Counted from the stretch's first letter, positions 15,728 to 24,830 are shown. The stretch: DNA of 52,932 bases from Methanomethylovorans sp. PtaU1.Bin093 (GCF_002067275.1 NZ_MVQX01000030.1:1-52932), one strand, 5' to 3'. A program made the numbers and translations. Notes: generated from the letters alone by a model not told the origin.

Positions 15728-18391
15728 TTAGCGCGCTGTTATTGAGGAAGTATTTGTGATCGGATCTTTTTCCACATAGAACAAGTGATCTGCAGAATCT
15801 ATAAGTGCTTCATCATGTGAAACAATAATTATCTGGACCACGCCGAAATCTCTCATGCGGTCTATGAGCCTGATGAGCTGTTGCACATGTCCCCTGTCAA
15901 GGAATACAGTCGGTTCATCCATTATCAAAGGAGGCAGGGTTGAACCCTGTGCGGGCCCGTTCATTGCCATGGACAATAATCTGTAGATGGCACATCGCAA
16001 TACCAGATTGAAGATCGCTCTTTCTCCACCACTAAGTAACTTTGGTTCCAGAGGAGTGCCATCCTTTCCGAAGATTGTCAGGTTGTAATCAGGATCGAGC
16101 TGCACATGAGAATATGCGTTGTTCGAATACATGAATCCGAATATCTCATTTATAAGAGCATCAAGAGCACCTACATTGCGGGAGCGAAGCTCTGCTCTGA
16201 TGCGCATGTACATACTCTCAAGTTCTTCTGCATCCCTGTACACTGCAGCAAGAAAATCTGATCTGTGCTGAAGGGAGCGCAACTCCTGTTGCAGGCGGGA
16301 AAGCCTTTCTATTTCCTTTTCTGCCATTCCTGTTTGCTTCATCACTTCAGTCTTTCTCTCTTCCAGCTTCCTGATATCGTCTTCGATATTCCCGAGAGCT
16401 TCTTCATACTGCTGCAACAAAGATCTAAGTGATCCTGCATCTATCCCTCCCATCCTTTTGTCGATCTCTGATAACCGTTGTTTTCCATCCTTGATCTGCT
16501 GTTCCAGCAGTCCAATCTTTTCCTGTTCACTGTGTATCCTCTCTTCCAGCTTCTCTATATCCTTTAACTTAGATCCACTTTCTATAAACTTTTGTTGTGC
16601 TTTTTTTGCAAGATCGAGCTTTTCCAGAGCTTCAGCATGCTTTTTAAAAGAAACAGATACCGATTCCAGCAGCAACTGTTCCTGTTCCTTCAGTTGTGCA
16701 ACTGTTGCTTCTATTTCTTGTTTATGGGAAACAGCTTCATTTGATCTCTTGCTGTCATCATCTATTCTCGAAGCATGGTCTTGAAGCATTTTCTCAGACA
16801 TATCTATTATCTCATTAGACGACCTGATACGATTATCACAATCCTCCATCTTCTTGGAAACTGCTTTTACCTGCTTTAGTTGTTCCATCTTCAGGCCAAA
16901 TTCCTCTTCTTTCTTAGTGATGGCAGCCAGTTCATTTTCCAAAGAAGCCAACTGTTCCTCATCAGATCGGATCGTTTCATGCATTGCAGAACCATGCAGA
17001 TCCTGGCCACAGGTGGGGCACTTGCCTTGGTCCATAAGTTGTTTACTTTTCTTTATGCGCTTGTTGATCTCCTCTTTTCGGGCGAACAATTTCATTTTGT
17101 CTCCGTGCAAACTCTTTTGTTGGGTTTGTACGAGTTCTATTATGTCTTCAAGTCCTGATAATTTCTTAGGAGTAAAACCAAGGGACTCTATTTCTCCTGC
17201 CATGTGTAATTTTTCCGCTTGTGCATCTTCAAGTGAAACTTTTAATTTTTCAATTTGTGCAGCCACATCTTCCTTCTTCTTCAGGTTGCTTTTAAGAGAG
17301 AGATCCATATCTTTTATCTGGCTGGAAAGCTGCTGTAAAGTCCTATGTGCATTTTCAATGTTTTGCGCATGCAAGGCTTTTTTTTGCTCGGCATCGTTCA
17401 GCTTTTTTCGTTCTACAAGCTCCTGCTTTTCAGCATGCACAAGCATTTGCTCTACTTCTCCATCCCATTCCATTTGTGCCTTGATACTGAAAACACTTTG
17501 TTCGAGTTCATTTATACGTGAGCGTAGAGATTGGATTGAAGAAGTACTGTTGCTAATACTCTCAAATGCTTCTGTTTTCTTGCTATTACAAGCCAGTATC
17601 TGGGCGCTGATCGACTTTTTTTGAAGTGTAAGTTGTTCATATTCTCCAAGCTTTGAACGCAACTCATCGATGCCTGACCTTGCTTTATCTCTTTTTTTAA
17701 TGACATCAGCATGATGTTCCTTGATCTGTGAGGCTTCGGTCAGCAAGCGGTTCAAGCTGCCAACAGGGTCCTTACTTTCGATCTCTGCTGTTTCGTTCTT
17801 TACTTCCTTTATCTGCCTTTCTGTATCCCGCTGATGCCTTCCCACTCCTATCCTGGCACTTCCGGCACGTTCTCTGTAATCTTCAAGCTTTCCGATCTGC
17901 AGAAGGTCATCTATCATCTTCTGCCTGTCAGCAGGTTTTGCATTAATAAGTACATCTATCTCGCCCTGCCTTATGTACACGCAGTTCCTGAAAGCTTCTT
18001 CATCCATTCTAAGGAGCGAAAGAATGCTATCGTAAGTGCGTTTTGCCTGGTCTGTGAATATCTGCCCGTTGACCTTCAGCACTGAACGGGTATTGGAAGC
18101 TCTCCCAGATTCAGGATCATTACGAAATACCTGTTCCATAGAGTAAACGTTACCGTTCTGCTCAAATTCCAATAAAATAGATGCCTTTGTGGCTCCCTTT
18201 CGCACAATATCGGTGATAGTGAAATCTTTTGTCAATGTCCTGCTTCCAAAAAGGCCTGTGAAGCAAGCTTCCAGCAGGCTGGACTTACCACTGCCATTGA
18301 CCCCTGAAATAACAGTAACCCCATTTTTAAAATGAATATCAAGGTCTTGGTAACTGCGGATATTCTCCACTTTCAGGTATTTAAGCATCAA
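15728..18391 (-). CDS. rad50: DNA double-strand break repair ATPase Rad50
   Basis: 887-aa SMC-like ATPase that with Mre11 tethers and processes DNA ends. Walker A is GVNGSGKSS at 30-38. The Q-loop region YIRQGEIDVLI is at about 139-149. Long coiled coils run from about 180 to 740 and are broken by the zinc-hook CPTCGQDL with Cys458 and Cys461. The C-terminal head has the signature LLSGGERAIFNL and Walker B/D-loop LIMDEPTVFLDRG, followed by IIIVSHDEAL. The ATG overlaps the mre11 stop by 4 bp. HerA and NurA, which accompany Mre11-Rad50 in many thermophilic archaea, are not in the window. Confidence 0.97.
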   Translation of the reverse strand: MMLKYLKVENIRSYQDLDIHFKNGVTVISGVNGSGKSSLLEACFTGLFGSRTLTKDFTITDIVRKGATKASILLEFEQNGNVYSMEQVFRNDPESGRASNTRSVLKVNGQIFTDQAKRTYDSILSLLRMDEEAFRNCVYIRQGEIDVLINAKPADRQKMIDDLLQIGKLEDYRERAGSARIGVGRHQRDTERQIKEVKNETAEIESKDPVGSLNRLLTEASQIKEHHADVIKKRDKARSGIDELRSKLGEYEQLTLQKKSISAQILACNSKKTEAFESISNSTSSIQSLRSRINELEQSVFSIKAQMEWDGEVEQMLVHAEKQELVERKKLNDAEQKKALHAQNIENAHRTLQQLSSQIKDMDLSLKSNLKKKEDVAAQIEKLKVSLEDAQAEKLHMAGEIESLGFTPKKLSGLEDIIELVQTQQKSLHGDKMKLFARKEEINKRIKKSKQLMDQGKCPTCGQDLHGSAMHETIRSDEEQLASLENELAAITKKEEEFGLKMEQLKQVKAVSKKMEDCDNRIRSSNEIIDMSEKMLQDHASRIDDDSKRSNEAVSHKQEIEATVAQLKEQEQLLLESVSVSFKKHAEALEKLDLAKKAQQKFIESGSKLKDIEKLEERIHSEQEKIGLLEQQIKDGKQRLSEIDKRMGGIDAGSLRSLLQQYEEALGNIEDDIRKLEERKTEVMKQTGMAEKEIERLSRLQQELRSLQHRSDFLAAVYRDAEELESMYMRIRAELRSRNVGALDALINEIFGFMYSNNAYSHVQLDPDYNLTIFGKDGTPLEPKLLSGGERAIFNLVLRCAIYRLLSMAMNGPAQGSTLPPLIMDEPTVFLDRGHVQQLIRLIDRMRDFGVVQIIIVSHDEALIDSADHLFYVEKDPITNTSSITAR

Positions 18392-19800
18392 AGGTAATCA
18401 CCCAGATTGTACTGTTTTGGTTTTGCATGAGCAGATGCCTTTTGTTTCTTTTCTGGATGCTTTTCGTTCTCTGTTTCTGTTGCAACTATATCTGGCTCTT
18501 TTTCTGGTTCAGGGACCTTGCCCTCGGCACTGTTGATCTCAGATCTTTCAGTCTCTATTATAGTTATTTCAGGGGGTAAAGAATGAGTTGCCTCGTTCTC
18601 TGTTTCAGACACTAGTAGCGATATTTTTTCTTGAACACATGCTAATGGTATTGGTTTTGAAAAGTCCATTATCTCCAGAAGAGTACTAAGACGGTTTTCT
18701 GCCTCATCGCTAACCTTTGTTTTGGGAAGGGATAGGTCTCTGACGATCTCGTCCATTAGCAGGCCCCCCTCTGAAAGATTCATTTTTTTGATCTCGTCTT
18801 TTATCGCCTCGTCCGGATCATAGAAGGAAATGGGGACAGATTGTCCAAGAAGATCTTCAGTGACTTTCCTCAGGTCCCTCACCCCCGGAACGAGTACATT
18901 ACGTGAAAGTAGCATCTCTTCTATCTCAGCATAGGAGATCGACACACTGTCATCATCGCCGATTATCTCTACGAACACCACTTTTCCTTCCACTTCATGT
19001 TCTTTCACGGCAGACAATATGTCCTCGTATATCTTCGCAGGATCCCTTATCGTCACTGGTATCCTCAAGAATTCCCGTGTACGAATAGTCCGTCTGCTGA
19101 TATCGATACCATTTCCAGACATCGTAATTATGTTGTACGAACGATCCTCTTTTTCTGCAAGACTATTGCGTTCAGTGCTGCCACAGTATGTTACCCACGT
19201 ATCTCCTACAGTGGTCTTCTCATACTTGTGATAATCTCCCAGTAGCATCACGTCCACATGGAAGGGCATAGATCCTATCACTGAAGCACAGTCCCACTCA
19301 CCAATAGTAATGGGACTCATGAGCTGATGCATTACAAGTACATTATATGAAGAGTCCAGAGGCTCTTCAAAGACCGAAAAATCGAACAGTGGTATCTTGG
19401 ACCGGGGAACACTGTCAATCCCAAAAAAGGCCACGTCTTCGATCGTATAAGGAATAGTCCCTAATCTTATTGCAAGTCCCATGCTTTCAAAAAGGTCAAG
19501 CCACTGTGTACTCTGCTTGCTTTCATGATTGCCTACAATGGCCAGAAGAGGTATATCTGCTCCTTTGAGCCGGGAGAACAATTTCATTGTGTCCAGGATA
19601 TCTTCCAGGGAAGGGGTCCTTGAATCGAAAAGGTCACCTGCATGTACCACAGCATCTACTTTCATTTTAATTGCATCATCGATAACCGTTGAAAATGCCT
19701 GCAGGAAATCCTTTCTGCGTACATCACTGTGGTATTGCCGGTATCCTATATGAGTGTCTGCAGTATGGATTATTTTGATCTCTCGGTCCATCTGTGTCAT
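18388..19800 (-). CDS. mre11: DNA double-strand break repair nuclease Mre11
   Basis: 470-aa manganese-dependent nuclease of the calcineurin-like phosphoesterase fold. The phosphoesterase motifs are in order: HTADTHIGY (D15, H17), HAGDLFDSR (D56), GNHES (N91, H92), VMHQLM and GDYHKYEK. After the catalytic and capping domains (to about residue 330), the tail is acidic and low-complexity (EGKVPEPEKEPDIVATETE) and ends in a basic stretch AHAKPKQYNLGDYL, a likely Rad50-binding or DNA-binding end. Start ATG 19800 has GAGG 7 nt upstream; the internal ATG three codons later is possible. It forms an operon with rad50. A decayed copy of its promoter and first codons lies at about 24632-24740. Confidence 0.96.
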   Translation of the reverse strand: MTQMDREIKIIHTADTHIGYRQYHSDVRRKDFLQAFSTVIDDAIKMKVDAVVHAGDLFDSRTPSLEDILDTMKLFSRLKGADIPLLAIVGNHESKQSTQWLDLFESMGLAIRLGTIPYTIEDVAFFGIDSVPRSKIPLFDFSVFEEPLDSSYNVLVMHQLMSPITIGEWDCASVIGSMPFHVDVMLLGDYHKYEKTTVGDTWVTYCGSTERNSLAEKEDRSYNIITMSGNGIDISRRTIRTREFLRIPVTIRDPAKIYEDILSAVKEHEVEGKVVFVEIIGDDDSVSISYAEIEEMLLSRNVLVPGVRDLRKVTEDLLGQSVPISFYDPDEAIKDEIKKMNLSEGGLLMDEIVRDLSLPKTKVSDEAENRLSTLLEIMDFSKPIPLACVQEKISLLVSETENEATHSLPPEITIIETERSEINSAEGKVPEPEKEPDIVATETENEKHPEKKQKASAHAKPKQYNLGDYL

Positions 19801-19876
19801 ACTATGCCTCTACAACATTTTAATATTGCGAAATGTAGACTCTGTATACTGGAGCGAAATAGTGAGAATGTTATAT

Positions 19877-19887
19877 TTATATATTTA
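19877..19887 (+). promoter_or_regulatory. TATA box of the pilin-like operon
   Basis: TTATATATTTA-type sequence (TTTATATATTT at 19877-19887) lies 20-30 bp upstream of ATG 19907. With the usual spacing the transcript would begin at or within a few bases of the ATG, so the first gene is probably leaderless. No ribosome binding site precedes that ATG, which agrees. Confidence 0.6.
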
Positions 19888-19906
19888 CAAAAATATATTC
19901 TATCAA

Positions 19907-20371
19907 ATGAATGAAAGTGGGCAGATAACATTGGATTATCTGGTAGGTATTACGATATTCCTGCTAGCTCTCGTATTTGTGTTCCAGTATGCCACAGGAC
20001 TTTTCACACCATTTGAATCAAGTTCGGATGAGGTGACCATTATAGCAGATAGAGTAGCAAAAACTGTGGTAGAAGATCAGATAAGTGCGGGTGATCCACA
20101 GACGCCCAACATGGTTAACAGTAGTCTCATGGATGATTTCTTCACACAATTGGATACAAATTACACAAGCACTCAAAACTCGCTTGGGATCAGTGGTACG
20201 TTTTTCATCTATGATCTTAACGTTTCCCTGGAGAATGGCACAAAAGTTGTCTCATATGCCGGGAAACGTCTTCCGGATGTGGGAAGCATAGGACAGACTA
20301 AAAGAATAGTTTTAGTAGAGGACAGTAGCGGTAACACACATACTGCCATAATGTCATTCAGGGTGTGGTGA
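19907..20371 (+). CDS. Pilin-like secreted protein 1 (class III signal peptide)
   Basis: 154-aa protein beginning MNESGQITLDYLVGITIFLL. GQITLDYL matches the archaeal class III signal motif cleaved by EppA/PibD-type prepilin peptidases, followed by one hydrophobic helix (to about residue 27) and a small beta-rich ectodomain. It resembles DUF7287-type proteins, which I recall from pilin gene clusters of other archaea. ATG 19907 is preferred over upstream in-frame starts because the TATA box sits about 25 bp before it and the signal motif starts right after it. It is the first of six adjacent genes that all begin with one N-terminal hydrophobic helix. Confidence 0.8.
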   Translation: MNESGQITLDYLVGITIFLLALVFVFQYATGLFTPFESSSDEVTIIADRVAKTVVEDQISAGDPQTPNMVNSSLMDDFFTQLDTNYTSTQNSLGISGTFFIYDLNVSLENGTKVVSYAGKRLPDVGSIGQTKRIVLVEDSSGNTHTAIMSFRVW

Positions 20372-20372
20372 G

Positions 20373-20993
20373 ATGACTAGAGTGAGTATCAACTTTAATC
20401 TGAAAAAAGATTCTTTAGGGCAGATACACACACTGGAAGCAGTCACTGCCACTATGATAATGGTTTCAGTAATTGTGTTCACTGTGCAGGCCACGTCTCT
20501 TACTCCACTTACATCCTCTACGGCAAATGCCCACATTGAAGCCCAGATGCAAACAATAGGGCAGGACATGCTTAATGTGCTGGACCATACCTCTTCTGCA
20601 CATGCCTCATCTCTTAAGCAGGACATTATCTCATGGAACGGCCAGGAATTTTCCTGGAACGGTACAGCATATTGTTCAGTCAATACTAAGAACTCTAATC
20701 TTTTGAACAGTTCCACTTCGAGGATACTTAAAGAGATAGCTGTACCCCGAGGGATAGCACATAATGTTTTATTTATATACATCGACCGCTCTGGACTACC
20801 CCAGGGGAAAGCTTATATCTACAATGGTGATCCTTCCGACAACGCAGTTTCTGTTTCCAGGAAAGTATTGCTTTCCGACTTCGATTTATCTGATCCGATC
20901 TCCTTTATGGCGAACACTGGTATACCTGACTCGGATCCATCTTCTGATTTCTATAACATAGTGGATGTGAAGCTTACCCTCTGGAGAATGTGA
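20373..20993 (+). CDS. Pilin-like secreted protein 2
   Basis: 206-aa protein with an N-terminal basic stretch, GQIHTLEAVTATMIMVSVIV as a prepilin-like cleavage region and helix (about residues 16-40), and an Asn/Ser-rich ectodomain with several N-x-S/T sequons. A single Cys is in the AYCSVN segment. It resembles DUF7288-type proteins by memory. The ATG is one base after the stop of gene 1 (TGAGATG), implying coupled translation. It contains no catalytic motif. Likely a minor pilin or pilus-assembly component in the membrane. Confidence 0.78.
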   Translation: MTRVSINFNLKKDSLGQIHTLEAVTATMIMVSVIVFTVQATSLTPLTSSTANAHIEAQMQTIGQDMLNVLDHTSSAHASSLKQDIISWNGQEFSWNGTAYCSVNTKNSNLLNSSTSRILKEIAVPRGIAHNVLFIYIDRSGLPQGKAYIYNGDPSDNAVSVSRKVLLSDFDLSDPISFMANTGIPDSDPSSDFYNIVDVKLTLWRM

Positions 20994-21009
20994 TCAAGGA
21001 GAAAACATA

Positions 21010-21885
21010 ATGAGACTGGATGATGATTCAGCACAGATATTACTCATCGCTGGCTTTGCTATAGGTGTGGGCATCGTTGTATTCACTGTTATGCTCAATA
21101 ATGTCATATATGCAAGCAACATGGCCTCTGATTCCAGCACTGAGACCAGTTCTTCTGAGATGGGAAATGTGCTTGCCCTAACTTCACATGCTTATGAGGA
21201 TGCCTATATAAGTGCAAAAAAATCCGGTACTTTTGATAGCAACGTATTCGAAAATTTTCTTTCATCATACGAAGATCAATTAGTTAAGATGTTCGCTTTT
21301 TCTGGAACAAGCCTGAACATAGAAAATAGTACGCTTATAAATGCCCATTTTTCAAAGAATGGCATGGCAGATGGTGTGGCTAACTGGACATTGGTAAGGA
21401 ATGTGAACCTGACAGATGCTTTCATAATGGAAATACCAGATGCCAGTACTCTTTCTAATAATTCGGGTTGTTTGCGCATTGAAGCTGTCGAAATGGGTAG
21501 CAACATGCTCTGGGCTATGGACATCCACAATTCTGGAGGCAATGTGCACGTGAGTGTTATGGACACCAATTCCACACTGGATACTGCAACTTCTTCAGGA
21601 TACACTTATCTGAATATCACAGGGAACAACATCCGTGATGGGACGAACGGGACCAGCTACTTTAATTTCCGTTTCAATGATCTTACATCTTCCCACGAGT
21701 ATCAGATAAATGTCGTCAATGGCACAGCAGGTGAAGGTATATTCACTATTTCAGGAAATCTTGTTGATGGTCAGCCGTTTACTATCTCAAGGCATGCAGT
21801 AGTGATTGCTAATATTACTGTAGTATCTTCTGATAAAGAAATATTCATTTCATATCCTATCCCTGTTCCCGGAGGCAGAAAATGA
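21010..21885 (+). CDS. Pilin-like secreted protein 3
   Basis: 291-aa protein starting MRLDDDSAQILLIAGFAIGV, with one hydrophobic helix (about residues 8-32) after an acidic DDDSAQ that resembles a prepilin cleavage context. The ectodomain is long, Ser/Thr/Asn-rich and beta-rich, with many N-x-S/T sequons (NNSG, NSTLD, NITGN, NGTSY). It resembles DUF7261-type proteins, from memory. AAGGAGAA precedes the ATG. The 3' end overlaps gene 4 by 4 bp. Confidence 0.78.
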   Translation: MRLDDDSAQILLIAGFAIGVGIVVFTVMLNNVIYASNMASDSSTETSSSEMGNVLALTSHAYEDAYISAKKSGTFDSNVFENFLSSYEDQLVKMFAFSGTSLNIENSTLINAHFSKNGMADGVANWTLVRNVNLTDAFIMEIPDASTLSNNSGCLRIEAVEMGSNMLWAMDIHNSGGNVHVSVMDTNSTLDTATSSGYTYLNITGNNIRDGTNGTSYFNFRFNDLTSSHEYQINVVNGTAGEGIFTISGNLVDGQPFTISRHAVVIANITVVSSDKEIFISYPIPVPGGRK

Positions 21886-22352
21886 AACTCCTTAAAGATG
21901 AGGCTGCTGTTTCTATTTCTATTGGTTTCATCCTTACTTTTGTTATCAGTGTTGTGGCACTTGTCACCGTACTTACTGCTTTCTACATGCTTATGGACAG
22001 GGCAGAACAGACTGTTATGAGAAGTGAGTTCGAGATCCATGGAAATGACATTTCGATGCAGATCTCCAGCATAGATTCTCTTGTAGCTGTTATGGACAAT
22101 TCAGGAGCATACATCGGGGTGCTGGAATATGATCTCGATCTTCCTGATCGGATAGCAGGAGAACATTATTCTGTAAGCATAGTTAACAGCAGCCATGAGA
22201 TATTGCTGCGATCCAGAGACAAGGCCGAAACTAAGGTAATGGTACCCTACAGTACTAAAAACATGAGGGTCATTGAAAGTACCATCTTCAGTGAAGCTGG
22301 AAGACACTATATTGTATATGATCCTGTGTACAGGACTCTGGAGGTCAGGTGA
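21882..22352 (+). CDS. Pilin-like secreted protein 4
   Basis: 156-aa protein starting MKLLKDEAAVSISIGFILTF. DEAAVS followed by a long hydrophobic helix (about residues 8-37) is very like the archaeal type IV pilin N-terminus DE.AVSPVIG. The ectodomain is short, with no Cys residues (GAYIGVLEYDLDLPDRIAGE, HYIVYDPVYRTLEV). It resembles DUF7266-type proteins. The ATG overlaps the stop of gene 3 (ATGA). Confidence 0.78.
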   Translation: MKLLKDEAAVSISIGFILTFVISVVALVTVLTAFYMLMDRAEQTVMRSEFEIHGNDISMQISSIDSLVAVMDNSGAYIGVLEYDLDLPDRIAGEHYSVSIVNSSHEILLRSRDKAETKVMVPYSTKNMRVIESTIFSEAGRHYIVYDPVYRTLEVR

Positions 22353-22353
22353 C

Positions 22354-23142
22354 ATGGCCCTCAAAGATACCCAAAAAAGTTTAAAGGATGCTGAAGAAGC
22401 TGTTTCAGAAGTGGTTGATTTCAGTATAACCATGGGCATCATGCTACTTGCCATAGCTATCATAGGTACTGCCGGTTTTCCTTTGGTGGAACATATGCAG
22501 GAAGCGCAACATACAGAGAACATAAAGCAAAGCTTTACTGTACTGACATCAAATATCAACAAGGTTGCGTTCGGCAGCTCACCTTCTCAGTCAGTGGAAA
22601 TAAAGCTGCATGAAAGCACTGCAGCTGTTTCAGGTACCAGTTCCATCATTGTGGAGATGAAGGTATGGAATTCTTCCACCCACGTAGTTGATACAAAGTC
22701 TTTTGACAGACAGTTGAGAGTAATAGAAAATCGTTACAAAGAGCGATCTATCGGATATGAGAACACCGGGGCCTGGGCAAAGTATGAAAGGGAAAAAGTG
22801 GTGATGATCTCGAAGCCCAATTTTGCAGTTGCTGAGGATCTATTAATGATACCTGTGGTTATGCTGTCCGGTTCTTCAAGTGTTTCAGGAACAGGGCTTG
22901 TCAGGGTTGTATGCGATGGAGGACTGCCTTCTGTGCACAGGTATGAGAATGTATCAATGGTCAACATCACCATTGGAAGTGAATATTACGATGGTTGGGG
23001 ACGATTTCTAAATGAAACAATGGGTATGCAAGTAACTGAATACGATGTGTTAAATGGTACTGTGTCTGCATCGAAGCAATACCTCCCGGACAACATAGAC
23101 GTGGTAATAGTTTCCTCACCCATGAGGGTTACAATTCAATGA
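22354..23142 (+). CDS. Pilin-like secreted protein 5 (paralogue of 6)
   Basis: 262-aa protein starting MALKDTQKSLKDAEEAVSEV, with a hydrophobic helix at about residues 25-47. ATG 22354 follows GGAGGTCAGGTGAC, a good ribosome binding site, and lies one base after the stop of gene 4. The ectodomain aligns with that of the next gene: FTVLTSNINKVAFGSSPSQS here against FTVFDSRASKVALGESPIQT there, and AWAKYEREKVVMIS against VWSKYPTGKAVMIS. The two are therefore tandem paralogues (DUF7289-like). No catalytic motif. Likely surface or pilus component. Confidence 0.8.
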   Translation: MALKDTQKSLKDAEEAVSEVVDFSITMGIMLLAIAIIGTAGFPLVEHMQEAQHTENIKQSFTVLTSNINKVAFGSSPSQSVEIKLHESTAAVSGTSSIIVEMKVWNSSTHVVDTKSFDRQLRVIENRYKERSIGYENTGAWAKYEREKVVMISKPNFAVAEDLLMIPVVMLSGSSSVSGTGLVRVVCDGGLPSVHRYENVSMVNITIGSEYYDGWGRFLNETMGMQVTEYDVLNGTVSASKQYLPDNIDVVIVSSPMRVTIQ

Positions 23143-23153
23143 AAGGAGATAAT

Positions 23154-24614
23154 ATGACAGGGAAAAACGTGGTCATCAAGTGTCAAAAAGCCGAATCTTC
23201 AGTGGTGGGGGTAGTGATCATCCTTATGCTCACTACTCTTTCTGTAGGTGCTATCCTTCTATACGGTACACCTACTATCAACGATATGCAGGATATGGCA
23301 AAAGCACAGAAAGCAGAACAGGCTTTCACGGTATTTGACTCAAGGGCTAGCAAGGTAGCTCTGGGAGAGTCGCCTATACAGACCACATCTCTATCTCTCA
23401 TGGGAGGCACGCTGGAAGTCAAGGGAGAAAGCGAGTCATACAGTAACAGTGAGATAAAGGTGGTTTTGGCTGACATTGATGCTCCCTGGTATGATAGTTT
23501 CAGCCAGCAACGCTATAAATGGGGATCCTGGGAAGGTTTTGAGACCGAAACGAACTTCACTATGTTCAATGCTTCCATGGGCAGTATCATCTTCAAGAAC
23601 GATGACCGTGTAGTAGCATACGAAGGTGGAGGTGTCTGGTCAAAATATCCTACAGGGAAAGCTGTTATGATCTCGCCTCCCGAGTTCAACTATAATGGTG
23701 AGACACTGACTTTGCCAATAATGTGCATCAATGGAAACACAAGTATCAGTGGGGATACTGATGTAGGGATAACGGTGGGTTCCAATAACATGCCCACAGT
23801 TTTATATCCAGACCCTATCACAGACAACAGGATGACCAATCCTGTCAAGTCCGATAAGGTTCTCATATACATTAAAAGTGATTTTTATAATGCGTGGGCT
23901 GACTACGCTAACACGCTTGCATATACAAGCGCCACTGTGGATGGACCCAACAGCACAGCAGTGGTGGAACTTGAGGTCATGCCGCCTATGGGCAAATCGG
24001 TGCTTACCCACAACTTTAAGGTAGGAGCACTTAATGTTTCCCGTTCTGCGCCTATGTACAATTTCTCTTTTGATCTTGGCGCCAGGGCTTCCCAGGGCCT
24101 GAATCCTACGAATTACCAGATATCTGCGACATCGGGCACTAAGACCCTGATATATTCCTTGGCAAAGAAAGGAGGAGCGAACCAGCTTCAGCTTACTGTG
24201 ACATATCAGGATACTGCAGCAGCTTCATATATCGAAAAATGGGATGGTGTCAATATTTTCCCTGTAACAGGTACCAAGCAGGATCAGCAAGCCATCGTGG
24301 ATTTGCTGGATAAGAACTTTAAAATGAAGTATGATAGAGCTAAAGACTTTTCATGGAATGATACAAGTGCCATCAGCCTGCCACCAAATGTAGATTTCCA
24401 TAGTGGGGATCAGACTTCGTTATACAACATCACCCAGCATTACATGAAGCTCATCACAATGGATGGGACTGTGAAGTTCAGCCTGAACAGTCCGGGAAAG
24501 TCTGACCCTGTGGACTATGATGAGTCAAGCCTGACATTGTATTATGAAGGCATGCCTGGGGCTATTACATACCTGCATGTGACGAGGAATGATCTTTCAG
24601 CTTCACTCACCTGA
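23154..24614 (+). CDS. Pilin-like secreted protein 6 (large paralogue)
   Basis: About 486 aa, starting MTGKNVVIKCQKAESSVVGV with a hydrophobic helix at about residues 20-40. AAGGAG lies 5 nt before ATG 23154; an ATG five codons upstream overlaps the previous stop and is the alternative. Residues 45-235 align with gene 5. The C-terminal 250 residues are an addition with no recognised domain (NLGKSVLTHNFKVGALNVSR-like beta-rich sequence, then DNKFKMKYDRAKDFSWND-type helix; both approximate descriptions of the residues near 290 and 400). It ends the operon; a mre11 remnant follows on the other strand. Confidence 0.78.
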   Translation: MTGKNVVIKCQKAESSVVGVVIILMLTTLSVGAILLYGTPTINDMQDMAKAQKAEQAFTVFDSRASKVALGESPIQTTSLSLMGGTLEVKGESESYSNSEIKVVLADIDAPWYDSFSQQRYKWGSWEGFETETNFTMFNASMGSIIFKNDDRVVAYEGGGVWSKYPTGKAVMISPPEFNYNGETLTLPIMCINGNTSISGDTDVGITVGSNNMPTVLYPDPITDNRMTNPVKSDKVLIYIKSDFYNAWADYANTLAYTSATVDGPNSTAVVELEVMPPMGKSVLTHNFKVGALNVSRSAPMYNFSFDLGARASQGLNPTNYQISATSGTKTLIYSLAKKGGANQLQLTVTYQDTAAASYIEKWDGVNIFPVTGTKQDQQAIVDLLDKNFKMKYDRAKDFSWNDTSAISLPPNVDFHSGDQTSLYNITQHYMKLITMDGTVKFSLNSPGKSDPVDYDESSLTLYYEGMPGAITYLHVTRNDLSASLT

Positions 24615-24631
24615 GGATTCATGGATGATCG

Positions 24632-24685
24632 TTATCTACAACCGTCTGTAAAGATGATTTTGATTTCACGGTCCATGTGGGTCAT
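24632..24685 (-). pseudogene. Remnant of a duplicated mre11 5' end
   Basis: On the minus strand, ATG at 24685 opens MTHMDREIKIIFTDGCR and then stops at 24632. The intact mre11 begins MTQMDREIKIIHTADTH. The nucleotide match is about 75% over some 60 bp with one 3-bp gap, and weaker similarity continues upstream to about 24740, covering the corresponding mre11 leader and promoter (GTATATACT here, GTATACT there). The copy is in the same orientation as mre11 and lies just past the six pilin-like genes, so those genes are bracketed by the true and the decayed mre11 start. Confidence 0.8.
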
Positions 24686-24822
24686 CCTATGAACCTAAAG
24701 CATTTATTGTTCTGAAAACTTATTTTTCGAACAGTATATACTCTAAACTTATTAGATTTTTTTTGACTGCAGGCATTACAAAATTTAATAACAATAAAAA
24801 TAAGAATTTAATGTTCATTTCA

Positions 24823-24830
24823 TTTATATA
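24823..24830 (+). promoter_or_regulatory. TATA box of the large surface protein
   Basis: TTTATATA lies about 85 bp before ATG 24913, predicting a leader of about 55-60 nt. A TGAGGT ribosome binding site is 7 nt before the ATG. The rest of the 298-bp gap (24615-24912) is A/T-rich apart from the mre11 remnant. Confidence 0.55.
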
